A stretch of DNA of 64,000 bases from Mucilaginibacter sp. UR6-11 (lineage in GTDB: Bacteria > Bacteroidota > Bacteroidia > Sphingobacteriales > Sphingobacteriaceae): NCBI RefSeq assembly GCF_020880695.1, contig NZ_JAJIWO010000003.1, forward strand, positions 62,001 to 126,000. Direction: 5' to 3'. The notes beneath the pieces were generated by a model. That model was not told where the DNA came from. It searched no databases and saw only the letters and a program-made list of their open reading frames with translations. Below, one piece after another: positions 37,547 to 45,283 of this stretch. Position 1 is the stretch's first letter; each line of letters opens with the position of its first letter. The translations under genes were made by a program, and so were the position numbers.

Positions 37547-38668
37547 ATGGCCGGCATTTATTTACATATCCCTTTTTGCAAACAAGCCTGCCATTACTGC
37601 GATTTTCATTTCAGCACTTCGCTAAAATATAAGGACGAACTCCTGCAATCGCTGATAAAAGAAATACAGCTGCAAAGCAACTACCTGCTCAATGAAACGA
37701 TAGAGACCATTTATTTTGGCGGGGGCACGCCGTCTTTACTCACAGCCGATGAGATCAATTTACTGCTGGATACCATTACCGGTTTACACACGGTAGCTGC
37801 CGGTGCCGAAGTAACGCTGGAAGCTAATCCGGACGACCTGGACAAGGCTAAACTGCAGGCGTTGCGCCAAACGCCGGTTAACCGCTTTAGTATCGGCCTG
37901 CAGTCTTTTTTTGATGATGACCTGCAGTGGATGAACCGCGTACACCGCGCCGGCGAGGCCGAAGCTTCGGTAAAACGCGCCCAGGACAGCGGGTTTGAAA
38001 ACATCACCGTCGATCTGATCTATGGCTATCCGCTGCTTACCGAACAAAAGTGGAAATATAACCTGGATAAGGTTTTTGCGTTGGATGTACCGCACGTGTC
38101 TGCTTACTCCATGACGGTTGAGCCGCAAACCGCGCTAGCCTCATTTATCCGCAACAAAAAACAGCCTGCAATGAATGAGCAGCAAAGCGCCGCGCAGTTT
38201 AACCTGCTGATGGATGAAATGGCTGCCAAAGGCTTTGAGCATTATGAGATATCAAATTTCTGCAAACCCGGGCATTACAGCCGGCATAATGCTAATTACT
38301 GGCGGGGCATTAAGTATTTAGGTATCGGGCCGTCGGCCCATTCTTATAACGGCGAGGCAAGGCAATGGAACATAGCCAATAATGCCGGCTATATCCAATC
38401 CATACAAGCTAACACCCTGCCTGCCGAAACAGAAATATTAACCGAAACCAACCGGTTAAACGAATATATCATGACCTCTTTACGTACCGTATGGGGGCTT
38501 GATACGGATAAATTAAACACCATTGCAGCGGGTTCGGCTGGAGCATTGCTCAAAGAGACCGTACCTTTTCTTGAAAAAGAATGGATCGCCAAAAAAGATA
38601 ATATGATCTACCTCACCCAAACCGGCAAACTCTACGCCGACCATATCGCTGCGGGACTGTTTTTTTAG
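37547..38668 (+). CDS. hemW: Radical SAM heme chaperone HemW (coproporphyrinogen III oxidase-like)
   Basis: A 373-residue radical SAM protein with the iron-sulfur motif FCKQACHYCDF (CxxxCxxC) at residues ~9-19. A typical HemW N-terminus MAGIYLHIPF precedes it, and GGGTPSLLTADEI and EANPDD follow. The C-terminal HemW domain is present (YEISNFCKPGHYSRHNANYW, GIGPSAHSY). HemW proteins bind heme and are thought to deliver it to haem enzymes rather than oxidise coproporphyrinogen. The ATG at 37547 is chosen; the frame extends further upstream but without conservation. Confidence 0.93.
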   Translation: MAGIYLHIPFCKQACHYCDFHFSTSLKYKDELLQSLIKEIQLQSNYLLNETIETIYFGGGTPSLLTADEINLLLDTITGLHTVAAGAEVTLEANPDDLDKAKLQALRQTPVNRFSIGLQSFFDDDLQWMNRVHRAGEAEASVKRAQDSGFENITVDLIYGYPLLTEQKWKYNLDKVFALDVPHVSAYSMTVEPQTALASFIRNKKQPAMNEQQSAAQFNLLMDEMAAKGFEHYEISNFCKPGHYSRHNANYWRGIKYLGIGPSAHSYNGEARQWNIANNAGYIQSIQANTLPAETEILTETNRLNEYIMTSLRTVWGLDTDKLNTIAAGSAGALLKETVPFLEKEWIAKKDNMIYLTQTGKLYADHIAAGLFF

Positions 38669-38823
38669 GCTGCATACTCAAATCAGGCCTTTATAAAGGG
38701 GCGTACCTACGCAACTACGGCCGCCCTGGTTTTCAACAAGTTATAGCCGGAAGCTATAAGAATTTATAAAACCGCTTTACCAAAGCCGCCGTATCTCTCA
38801 TCAAATAACAATCTTTAATTATC

Positions 38824-39366
38824 ATGAAAAAATTAATTATCCCCGTACTTGCCTTGTTGGCCATCGCAATTGCCCCTGGCGCTTACGCCCAAACCAAAAT
38901 GGTTGGTGGCGCAGCTATGTATCCTACAAAAAACATTGTAGAGAATGCCGTAAACTCAAAAGATCACACCACCCTTGTTGCCGCGGTTAAGGCTGCAGGT
39001 TTGGTTGAGACGCTTTCGTCGGCCGGCCCGTTCACCGTATTTGCCCCAACTAACGAGGCCTTTAACAAACTGCCCGCAGGCACGGTAGAAACCCTGGTAA
39101 AACCAGAGAACAAAGCAACCCTTACCAAAATACTGACGTACCATGTTGTAGCCGGTAAACTAAGCGCTGCCGATTTATGGGCCAAAGTTAAAGCCGGCAA
39201 AGCCGGGCTAACTACGGTACAAGGCGGTAAACTTTGGGTTAAGGCACAAGGTAAAAAACTATACCTGGTTGACGAAAAAGGCGGTAAATCATGGATCACC
39301 ATTGCCGATGTAAACCAAAGCAACGGTGTTATACATGTGGTTAACACTGTATTAATGCCCAAATAA
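38824..39366 (+). CDS. Secreted fasciclin (FAS1) domain protein
   Basis: A 180-residue protein with a signal peptide (MKKLIIPVLALLAIAIAPGAYAQ split site at about residue 23) and one FAS1 domain. The H1 motif is FTVFAPTNEAFNKLP and the H2-like C-terminal motif is NGVIHVVNTVLMPK; the YHVV segment lies between them. FAS1 domains mediate adhesion or protein contacts. It is a single-gene unit followed by an unusual 79-bp palindrome and a standard terminator. Confidence 0.93.
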   Translation: MKKLIIPVLALLAIAIAPGAYAQTKMVGGAAMYPTKNIVENAVNSKDHTTLVAAVKAAGLVETLSSAGPFTVFAPTNEAFNKLPAGTVETLVKPENKATLTKILTYHVVAGKLSAADLWAKVKAGKAGLTTVQGGKLWVKAQGKKLYLVDEKGGKSWITIADVNQSNGVIHVVNTVLMPK

Positions 39367-39443
39367 TTAATTTATGGCTGTAGCGGTAAGCAGTTTGCCG
39401 TTAGTTCGTTGGCAAAACTGGAAACCGCAGCCATAAATTAATT
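39365..39443 (+). other. Long palindrome starting in the fasciclin stop codon
   Basis: Outer arms AATTAATTTATGGCTG / CAGCCATAAATTAATT pair perfectly, and the inner arms (GCGGT/ACCGC, CAGTTTGCC/GGCAAAACTG) continue the stem with small bulges to an ~11-base loop. There is no T-run directly after it; the true terminator lies 19 bases further on. Confidence 0.85.
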
Positions 39444-39461
39444 ATAATTACCTGTAAAGGT

Positions 39462-39497
39462 AAAGCCCGGCGCTTTTTGCACCGGGCTTTTTTTGTC
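39462..39497 (+). terminator. Intrinsic terminator after the fasciclin gene
   Basis: The stem AAAGCCCGG / CCGGGCTTT with an 11-13-base loop is followed by a run of T. Confidence 0.9.
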
Positions 39498-39548
39498 AAA
39501 AAAATATCAAAAACAAATAGGCGCACTGTAGGTCTTTATGGTATTATT

Positions 39549-39556
39549 TAGCTTTG
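39549..39556 (+). promoter_or_regulatory. -7 element upstream of the first cupin-like gene
   Basis: The bases read TAGCTTTG, an exact TAnnTTTG match 20 bases before the ATG at 39577. The -33 position is poor. Confidence 0.5.
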
Positions 39557-39576
39557 TGCGTTAATTAATTGTAAAC

Positions 39577-40458
39577 ATGGGCATTATTTTAACTCCTATT
39601 GATAGGGTTGACAACATTACAAAAGAAGATTTTGTTAATAATTACTTAAAGTTACGTAAGCCATTGGTAATACGCAAAGCTACCGAAAGCTGGCCCGCGC
39701 TAAAAAAATGGACCTTTGATTATTTAAAAGAAACCGTCGGCGACCAGGTTGTCCCCTTATATGACAGCTCAAAAGCCGACCCTTCAAAGCCCATTAATAC
39801 ATCGGCTGCCGAAATGAAGTTTGGCGATTATATTGACCTGATCCAAAAAGAACCTACTGACCTGCGCATATTTTTGTTTGATCCGATAAAACATGCGCCC
39901 GGGTTACTGGACGACTATCGCTCGCCAACCGACCTGATGGGTGGGTTTTTAGATAAATATCCCAATATGTTTTTCGGCGGTGCCGGATCAATAACTTTTA
40001 TGCATTATGATATTGACCTTGCCCACATTTTTCACACCCATCTTAACGGCCGCAAGCGTGTAATTTTGTTTGACAATAAATGGAGCGAGCGTTTATACAG
40101 GATCCCGTTTGCCACTTATGCTTTGGAAGATTATGACATTGAAAATCCGGATTTCTCTAAATTCCCGGCGCTTGACGGGATTGAAGGGCAAGAGATTATA
40201 TTAGAACACGGCGATACCCTGTTTATGCCCACCGGCTACTGGCACTGGATGAAGTACCTGGACGGATCGTTCTCTATATCGCTGCGCGCCTGGGATAGTT
40301 CATGGGCCATTAAAGCAAAGAGTTTATATAACCTGACCATCCAGCGTAAGTTTGATGATATGATGAAACGCAATTTTAAATCGCGTTATATGAACTGGAA
40401 AGAGGAGCTGGCGATAAAACGGGCCGATAAGGCTTTGGCCGAAGGACAACCGGGATAG
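39577..40458 (+). CDS. JmjC/cupin_8-like protein, tandem copy 1
   Basis: A 293-residue cytoplasmic protein of the cupin-like JmjC fold. The HxD pair is His 143-Asp 145 in FMHYDIDLAH, a basic residue (Lys 160 in GRKRVILF) sits where 2-oxoglutarate is bound, and the distal His is 223 in TGYWHWMKY. This is the iron/2-oxoglutarate dioxygenase triad, so a protein or small-molecule hydroxylase is plausible. The substrate is unknown. A paralogue of the same length follows after 129 bases. Confidence 0.82.
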   Translation: MGIILTPIDRVDNITKEDFVNNYLKLRKPLVIRKATESWPALKKWTFDYLKETVGDQVVPLYDSSKADPSKPINTSAAEMKFGDYIDLIQKEPTDLRIFLFDPIKHAPGLLDDYRSPTDLMGGFLDKYPNMFFGGAGSITFMHYDIDLAHIFHTHLNGRKRVILFDNKWSERLYRIPFATYALEDYDIENPDFSKFPALDGIEGQEIILEHGDTLFMPTGYWHWMKYLDGSFSISLRAWDSSWAIKAKSLYNLTIQRKFDDMMKRNFKSRYMNWKEELAIKRADKALAEGQPG

Positions 40459-40587
40459 CTGCAGCATCCGCCAAAATATAACAGTAATTTAATATATAAC
40501 GTTTTTAAATTTGCTTATTTTGTTGTATCAGGTGTAGGGTTTGCAAAATTGTCTGCAGACCTATTAAGTTCCTGTTTCAAATAAAAA

Positions 40588-41469
40588 ATGAGTTTTATTC
40601 TGCGCCCCATTGATACCGTTGATTCAATAACCCCTCAGGATTTTAAGGAAAAGTATTTAGACGCCCGCCGCCCGCTGGTAATTAAAGGGCTAACTAAAAA
40701 CTGGCCGGCGCGCACCAAATGGACGCCCGGGTATTTAAAGCAGGTAGTTGGCAAAAAGGTAGTGCCCTTATATGACAACTCCAAAGCCGATCCGTCAAAA
40801 CCGATCAACTCGGCCGCTGCCGAAATGCCTTTTGACGATTATATGGACCTGATTATGTCGCGACCTACCGAATTGCGCATCTTCTTTTTTAATATATTTA
40901 AACATGCCCCGCAGCTGTTAAACGATATCATTTTACCCAGGGACCTGATGGGCGGCTTTATAGAGAGTATGCCTGCCATGTTCTTCGGGGGATCAGACGC
41001 TGTTACCTTTTTGCATTATGATATTGACCTGCCCCATATCTTCCACACCCATTTTGGCGGTCGCAAACATATCGTCCTGTTTGAGAACAAGTGGAAACAC
41101 CGCCTGTATTGCATCCCTAATGCCACTTATGCGTTAGAGGATTATGATGTGGCCAATCCTGATATAAAAAAATTTCCGGCGCTTGACGGTGTTGAAGGCA
41201 TTGAAGTTTTCCTGGAACATGGCGACACCTTATTTATGCCTACCGGCTACTGGCACTGGATGAAATATGTAGAAGGCGGCTACTCTTTAAGCCTGCGTGC
41301 CTGGGATGCATCATTTACCCGCAAAGCCGCCAGTATGTATAATTTGGCCGTTAAAGGCGGGCTGGATAGTTTGCTGAAAATGGCTTTTAAAGGTAATTAT
41401 GCCCGGTACCGGGAAAGGCTGGCCGTTAAAAGGGCTGACAGGGCGCTGGCTAAGAACCAGCCGGGATAG
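40588..41469 (+). CDS. JmjC/cupin_8-like protein, tandem copy 2
   Basis: A 293-residue paralogue of the preceding gene, similar over its whole length. It keeps the HYDIDLPHIFHTH segment (HxD), GRKHIVLF and TGYWHWMKY metal ligands. Both copies end in the similar motif KRADKALAEGQPG / KRADRALAKNQPG. Conservation of the triad in both copies argues that both are active. No TAnnTTTG element is exact in the 129-bp spacer, so co-transcription with copy 1 is possible. Confidence 0.82.
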   Translation: MSFILRPIDTVDSITPQDFKEKYLDARRPLVIKGLTKNWPARTKWTPGYLKQVVGKKVVPLYDNSKADPSKPINSAAAEMPFDDYMDLIMSRPTELRIFFFNIFKHAPQLLNDIILPRDLMGGFIESMPAMFFGGSDAVTFLHYDIDLPHIFHTHFGGRKHIVLFENKWKHRLYCIPNATYALEDYDVANPDIKKFPALDGVEGIEVFLEHGDTLFMPTGYWHWMKYVEGGYSLSLRAWDASFTRKAASMYNLAVKGGLDSLLKMAFKGNYARYRERLAVKRADRALAKNQPG

Positions 41470-41513
41470 TGACCGACAGTTTAGCTTAAGGTTCTCGCAG
41501 GGCCGCATGATAG

Positions 41514-42002
41514 TGTGAACATCCGCCCGCTCAATTGCCGCGGGGGCTATTACTTTGTCTTGATACAAAGTAACTCAAAAACTAAGCGCAGCGATTTCAT
41601 CCACACCATTTAAAAAAACAACAAGTGGATAATCAAGTCAGCCCGATCGCTGCCAACACACAGGCCAGGCTCCCGGCCGCGCGTGCTGACGGGCCACCGC
41701 TTCTTTTTTCATTGCTCACAATAACTAAAATTCTGGTTTTATCCTAAATGTCAGACGGGCAGCTTCGGGTAAAATCAGGTAAAACAAGTTGGGCTGTGCG
41801 CTGGCAAGGGCATTGGTAATTTTGCCTGAAGCTGGGCCTGTGCGACAACAGGGGGCAAAAGGACCGGGCCCTTGGTTTTACCTGATTTGCCGGGCAAAGG
41901 CCCAGAGCGCAAGAAGCCTATCGGCTGACTTGATTTTTTGTTCTTTTCATCAAGGAAAAGAACAAAGCCACCCCGCGGCGATTGAGCGGGCGGATGTTCA
42001 CA
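41514..42002. mobile_element. 489-bp non-coding inverted-repeat element (MITE-like, unclassified)
   Basis: The terminal inverted repeats at 41514-41545 and 41971-42002 match at 31 of 32 positions. Inside them are small perfect hairpins (TTACTTTGT/ACAAAGTAA at 41550-41573; GTTCTTTT/AAAAGAAC at 41940-41963) and a second inverted pair, AATCAAGTCAGCC / GGCTGACTTGATT (41631-41643, 41923-41935). A third pair is AAATCAGGTAAAAC / GTTTTACCTGATTT (41773-41786, 41875-41888). The flanks share ATAG on each side, a possible 4-bp target duplication. No credible coding sequence lies inside. Confidence 0.75.
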
Positions 42003-42077
42003 ATAGCATACACCTCGCCAATACCCTAATACCCAATTGTGTCGTTGATGCTAAAGAAACCAATCAGCACATTTAAA

Positions 42078-42503
42078 TCAACTCGTATGATCCACAACAA
42101 TCTTCCAAACCCCGTCAATCTTTTTAAACCATAAAGTATAATAACCGCCAATGTTACTGTTATCGCCCTCCCGCTTTAAGTACCAGGCGCCGTAAACAAA
42201 GGCATTAGTTGGGTCAAGCACCTCAACCTTTAAAATATTAAATGCAAGCTGGCCCATGGCGGCTTTGTTTGGATAGCCGCGCTTATAGTTATCAAGCGTA
42301 TTTTGCCAGCCACGGGTGGGGCCCTTTTGACCGACAAACATCAGCGAGTCTGATTTCCAGTAGCCCTGCATAAACCCCTCGATATCACCCCGGTTCCAGG
42401 CCAGGCGCTGGTCGTCCATCAGTTTGATGATCGCCTGTCTGTCCTGGGCATGCAGTAAATAAGAGCCTAAAACCAGCAGGCACGAAAGAATAATTTTTTT
42501 CAT
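42078..42503 (-). CDS. Secreted SnoaL/NTF2-like (DUF4440) protein
   Basis: A 141-residue protein with a signal peptide ending at LLHAQ. The NTF2-like fold pattern is IKLMDDQRLAWNRGDIEGFMQGYW, WQNTLDNYKRGYP and GGYYTLWFKKIDGVWKIVVDHTS. Members of this fold bind small ligands or act as simple isomerases or hydrolases; the role here is unknown. It stands alone on the minus strand. Confidence 0.83.
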   Translation of the reverse strand: MKKIILSCLLVLGSYLLHAQDRQAIIKLMDDQRLAWNRGDIEGFMQGYWKSDSLMFVGQKGPTRGWQNTLDNYKRGYPNKAAMGQLAFNILKVEVLDPTNAFVYGAWYLKREGDNSNIGGYYTLWFKKIDGVWKIVVDHTS

Positions 42504-42613
42504 GACCCAATATAATAATTCTTAATTTATTTAAACTTACCCCGTTAAATTAACAACAATTAATCCCCCATAAACTGTAACTTTAAATTAACGTTAAAAC
42601 CAAAAAAACCTTT

Positions 42614-42621
42614 TAGCTTTG
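42614..42621 (+). promoter_or_regulatory. -7 element upstream of the PfkB kinase gene
   Basis: The bases read TAGCTTTG, an exact TAnnTTTG match 20 bases before the ATG at 42642. No good -33 match. Confidence 0.5.
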
Positions 42622-42641
42622 GCTTTTTAGCTCAACCCTTT

Positions 42642-43517
42642 ATGAAGAAAAATATACTATGTTTTGGCGAAGTTTTATGGGACGCCTTTGGCGATGAAAA
42701 AGAAGCCGGCGGTGCAACCATGAACGTGGCTTTCCATTTGGCGCAGCAAGGCGCAGGTGTATCTTTTGCCAGCTGTGTAGGTATTGATGCTTCGGGTATT
42801 GAGCTGGTAGAATTTTTAAAAGACAATGGCTTGTACAGTGACCTGATACAACGTGATGAGAACCTGCCCACCTGCGAAGTTACCGTAAAACTGGATGAGC
42901 ACCAGCAGGCCACTTACATTATACCCAAACCGGTATCATGGGATAACATAAAAACAAAAACGCCGCTTACGGCATGTGCTAAAAAAGCTACCGCTATTGT
43001 ATTTGGCAGCCTGGTTTGCCGCGAGGCCACCACCCGCGACACGCTGCTAAACTTATTAAATGAAACCCGGGCGCTAAAAATATTTGACGTGAACCTGCGC
43101 GCACCGCACTATACGCTGTCAACCATACAAACCCTGGCGGCAAGGGCCGATGTGGTGAAAATGAACGAAGAGGAGGCAAACCTGCTCATCGGCGCCGGCA
43201 AAGGCGATCTGAAAGATAAAATTACCGAGTTCCGCAAAAAATACCACGCTCAGACTATTTGCGTTACCCGCGGCGAAAAAGGCGCCATAGTATGGCATGA
43301 CCACGAGTTTTATGAGCACCCGGGCTTTACGGTAGACGTTGCAGATACCGTAGGTGCAGGCGACTCGTTTTTAGCCACCTTTATTGTGGGGTTGCTTAAC
43401 AAACTACCTATACAACAGGTGCTGGAACGTGCCTGCGCCGTTGGCGCTTATGTTACCAGCAAACGCGGCGCTACACCAAGGTATGTTGACGGGATTGTAG
43501 ATTTAATGGTAAAATAA
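42642..43517 (+). CDS. PfkB-family carbohydrate kinase (fructokinase-like)
   Basis: A 291-residue ribokinase-fold enzyme. The N-terminal signature is FGEVLWDAFGDEKEAGGATMNVAFHLAQQG, the shorter Gly-rich form seen in bacterial fructokinases. The C-terminal PfkB signature with the catalytic base is DTVGAGDSFLATF. Length is typical. It probably phosphorylates a hexose such as fructose, which would suit the fructan-like locus 7 kb upstream, but the two are not in one operon. It ends convergently with the GNAT gene. Confidence 0.85.
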   Translation: MKKNILCFGEVLWDAFGDEKEAGGATMNVAFHLAQQGAGVSFASCVGIDASGIELVEFLKDNGLYSDLIQRDENLPTCEVTVKLDEHQQATYIIPKPVSWDNIKTKTPLTACAKKATAIVFGSLVCREATTRDTLLNLLNETRALKIFDVNLRAPHYTLSTIQTLAARADVVKMNEEEANLLIGAGKGDLKDKITEFRKKYHAQTICVTRGEKGAIVWHDHEFYEHPGFTVDVADTVGAGDSFLATFIVGLLNKLPIQQVLERACAVGAYVTSKRGATPRYVDGIVDLMVK

Positions 43518-43548
43518 TTCCGGTTAGCTGGTGACATAATTTCGCCAG

Positions 43549-43594
43549 TGTTCCGGAATGTTCCGGGGTGTTCCGCCTATGCAAAGTGGAACAC
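43549..43594 (+). repeat. Phased TGTTCCG triplet with inverted copy
   Basis: TGTTCCG occurs at 43549, 43559 and 43569, exactly 10 bases apart, followed by the inverted GGAACA at 43588-43593. The third copy and the inverted copy can form an 8-bp stem GGTGTTCC / GGAACACC. It lies between two convergent genes and could act as a terminator, though no T-run follows. Confidence 0.7.
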
Positions 43595-43602
43595 CTCTAT
43601 AA

Positions 43603-43884
43603 CTAAGCTATCAGCCGTTCCCAGTCGGGATGCCGTTTTAAGTAGGCCTTAATATATTCGCAATAAGGCACTATTTTAAAGTTATTTTTCTCCAGGTATT
43701 TAAATACCTTTTCAACCAGCGCCGCGGCAACGCCCCGGCCTTCCAGTTCGTGCGGCACTTCGGTATGTATCAAAAAGAATTTGTCGCCGCGCTGCTGGTA
43801 ATCAATAAAGGCCCGGTAGCCGTCCACAAATAATTCAAAATTATGGCTTGCCTCGTTGTTGATTAGTTGGATGTCATCATACAT
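43603..43884 (-). CDS. GNAT-type N-acetyltransferase (YidJ/Gcn5-related small form)
   Basis: A 93-residue short GNAT protein. It shows the acetyl-CoA-binding pattern HTEVPHELEGRGVAAALVEKVF and the family C-terminus VPYCEYIKAYLKRHPDW, as in small bacterial YjdJ-like proteins. The acceptor is unknown. It ends 85 bases from the convergent PfkB gene. Confidence 0.85.
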   Translation of the reverse strand: MYDDIQLINNEASHNFELFVDGYRAFIDYQQRGDKFFLIHTEVPHELEGRGVAAALVEKVFKYLEKNNFKIVPYCEYIKAYLKRHPDWERLIA

Positions 43885-44066
43885 AATATAAATATATGAA
43901 AGTTCCGCGATAACATCCGGTCCTGATCAATCCAAATCAAATAGTGCCGCTGCCCGGCAACTGCTGACACTACTTTGTCATCCCTGCCTAACAATTCAAT
44001 TTAATACCGGCTTACATCAAACTTTTGCGCGAAATAATGCGTTAATTTATAACTGAAAGGCAAAAT

Positions 44067-45164
44067 ATGCGTGGTTTCGGATTTTCGAAGTTTACCCCCA
44101 ACCAAATCCCAAAAGGCGGATTTGAAGAATTATTAAAGTTATTCCTGGAATTGCTCAACTATACCGCGGGCGATGCCGGCGAAGCCCTGGCCTGGCTTAA
44201 CGAGCTGGACAAGCAATATAAACTCACCAATGACGACTATGGCATGGGCGATTTTATTGACGAGCTGAAGCAAAAAGGCTACCTGAACGAGGATAACCAA
44301 ACCGGCGACTTTAACATCACCGCCAAAACCGAACAAAGCATTCGTCAGAGCGCCCTGGAGGAGATCTTCGGCAAGCTCAAAAAGTCGGGCAAGGGCAATC
44401 ACCGTTCGCCGCAAAGCGGGCAGGGTGATGAACGTAACTCAGAGCGCCGCGAGTTTGAGTTTGGCGATAGTTTGGACCAGATAGATATGACCCAATCTAT
44501 CCACAACGCGCAGGTGAACCACGGCATCGGCGATTTTATGATGACCGAGCGCGACCTGGAAGTTGAAGAGATGGATTATAAAACGCTCACCAGCACCGTG
44601 CTGATGATCGATATATCGCACTCGATGATCCTGTATGGCGAGGACCGGATCACCCCGGCAAAAAAGGTAGCTATGGCGCTGGCCGAGCTGATCCGCACCA
44701 AATACCCAAAAGACACCCTGGATATTGTAGTTTTTGGTAACGATGCCTGGCCCATTACGCTGCAGGACCTGCCCTACTTACAGGTTGGCCCCTACCACAC
44801 CAATACTTATGCAGGTTTAGAGCTGGCTACGGATTTACTGCGCCGCCGCAAAACATCCAACAAACAAATATTTATGATAACCGATGGTAAGCCTACCTGC
44901 TTAAAAGAGGGAACCAAATATTATAAAAACAGCATCGGGCTTGACCGGAAAGTGGTTAACAAAACGCTTAACATGGCCGCGCAGTGCAAACGCCTGAAAA
45001 TACCCATCACTACCTTTATGATAGCCAAGGACCCCTACCTGCAGCAGTTTGTAAGGCAGTTTACGGAGACCAACGGCGGCAAAGCGTTTTACAGCTCGCT
45101 GAACAACCTGGGCGAATATATTTTTGAGGATTACGCCAGGAACAGAAGGAAAAATGTGAGGTAA
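44067..45164 (+). CDS. VWA-domain protein (partner of MoxR-type AAA protein)
   Basis: A 365-residue cytoplasmic protein. After a helical charged N-terminal region (1-170), the von Willebrand A domain carries the MIDAS metal site: DISHS at 182-186, a Thr in the HTNTYAGL segment and Asp in ITDGKPT. A Ser/Gly/Gln-rich linker precedes it near 105-130. The next gene is a MoxR/Mg-chelatase-like AAA protein; such pairs act together as chaperone-like remodelling machines. Their client is unknown. Confidence 0.88.
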   Translation: MRGFGFSKFTPNQIPKGGFEELLKLFLELLNYTAGDAGEALAWLNELDKQYKLTNDDYGMGDFIDELKQKGYLNEDNQTGDFNITAKTEQSIRQSALEEIFGKLKKSGKGNHRSPQSGQGDERNSERREFEFGDSLDQIDMTQSIHNAQVNHGIGDFMMTERDLEVEEMDYKTLTSTVLMIDISHSMILYGEDRITPAKKVAMALAELIRTKYPKDTLDIVVFGNDAWPITLQDLPYLQVGPYHTNTYAGLELATDLLRRRKTSNKQIFMITDGKPTCLKEGTKYYKNSIGLDRKVVNKTLNMAAQCKRLKIPITTFMIAKDPYLQQFVRQFTETNGGKAFYSSLNNLGEYIFEDYARNRRKNVR

Positions 45165-45175
45165 TTAAACGACAC

Positions 45176-45267
45176 TGTCATTTCGAAGCGTAGCGAGAAA
45201 TCTTAAACGCCTGACAGGCGGATCGCATGTACAAGATTTCTCACTCGTTCCTCGTTTCGAAATGACA
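45176..45267. repeat. 92-bp palindromic intergenic repeat (REP-like)
   Basis: The outer arms TGTCATTTCGAAGCG... and ...CGTTTCGAAATGACA and the inner arms GAGAAATCTT / AAGATTTCTC are inverted, with a smaller hairpin CGCCTGACAGGCG at the centre. It fills the gap between the VWA and AAA genes, so it lies in the leader of the AAA gene. A decayed half copy is at 19158-19192. Confidence 0.85.
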
Positions 45268-45283
45268 AATTTGATATAGACTT

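Noticed and set aside
41311..41568. An 85-codon minus-strand frame across the end of the second cupin-like gene
   Set aside because: It overlaps a well-supported gene on the other strand and ends in the inverted repeat; no coding signature.
41789..42076. A 95-codon open frame inside and beyond the 489-bp element
   Set aside because: It runs through the terminal inverted repeat, has no protein-like pattern, and a similar peptide (AAIERADVH) appears in the opposite-strand frame of the other arm, as expected from the inverted repeat alone.
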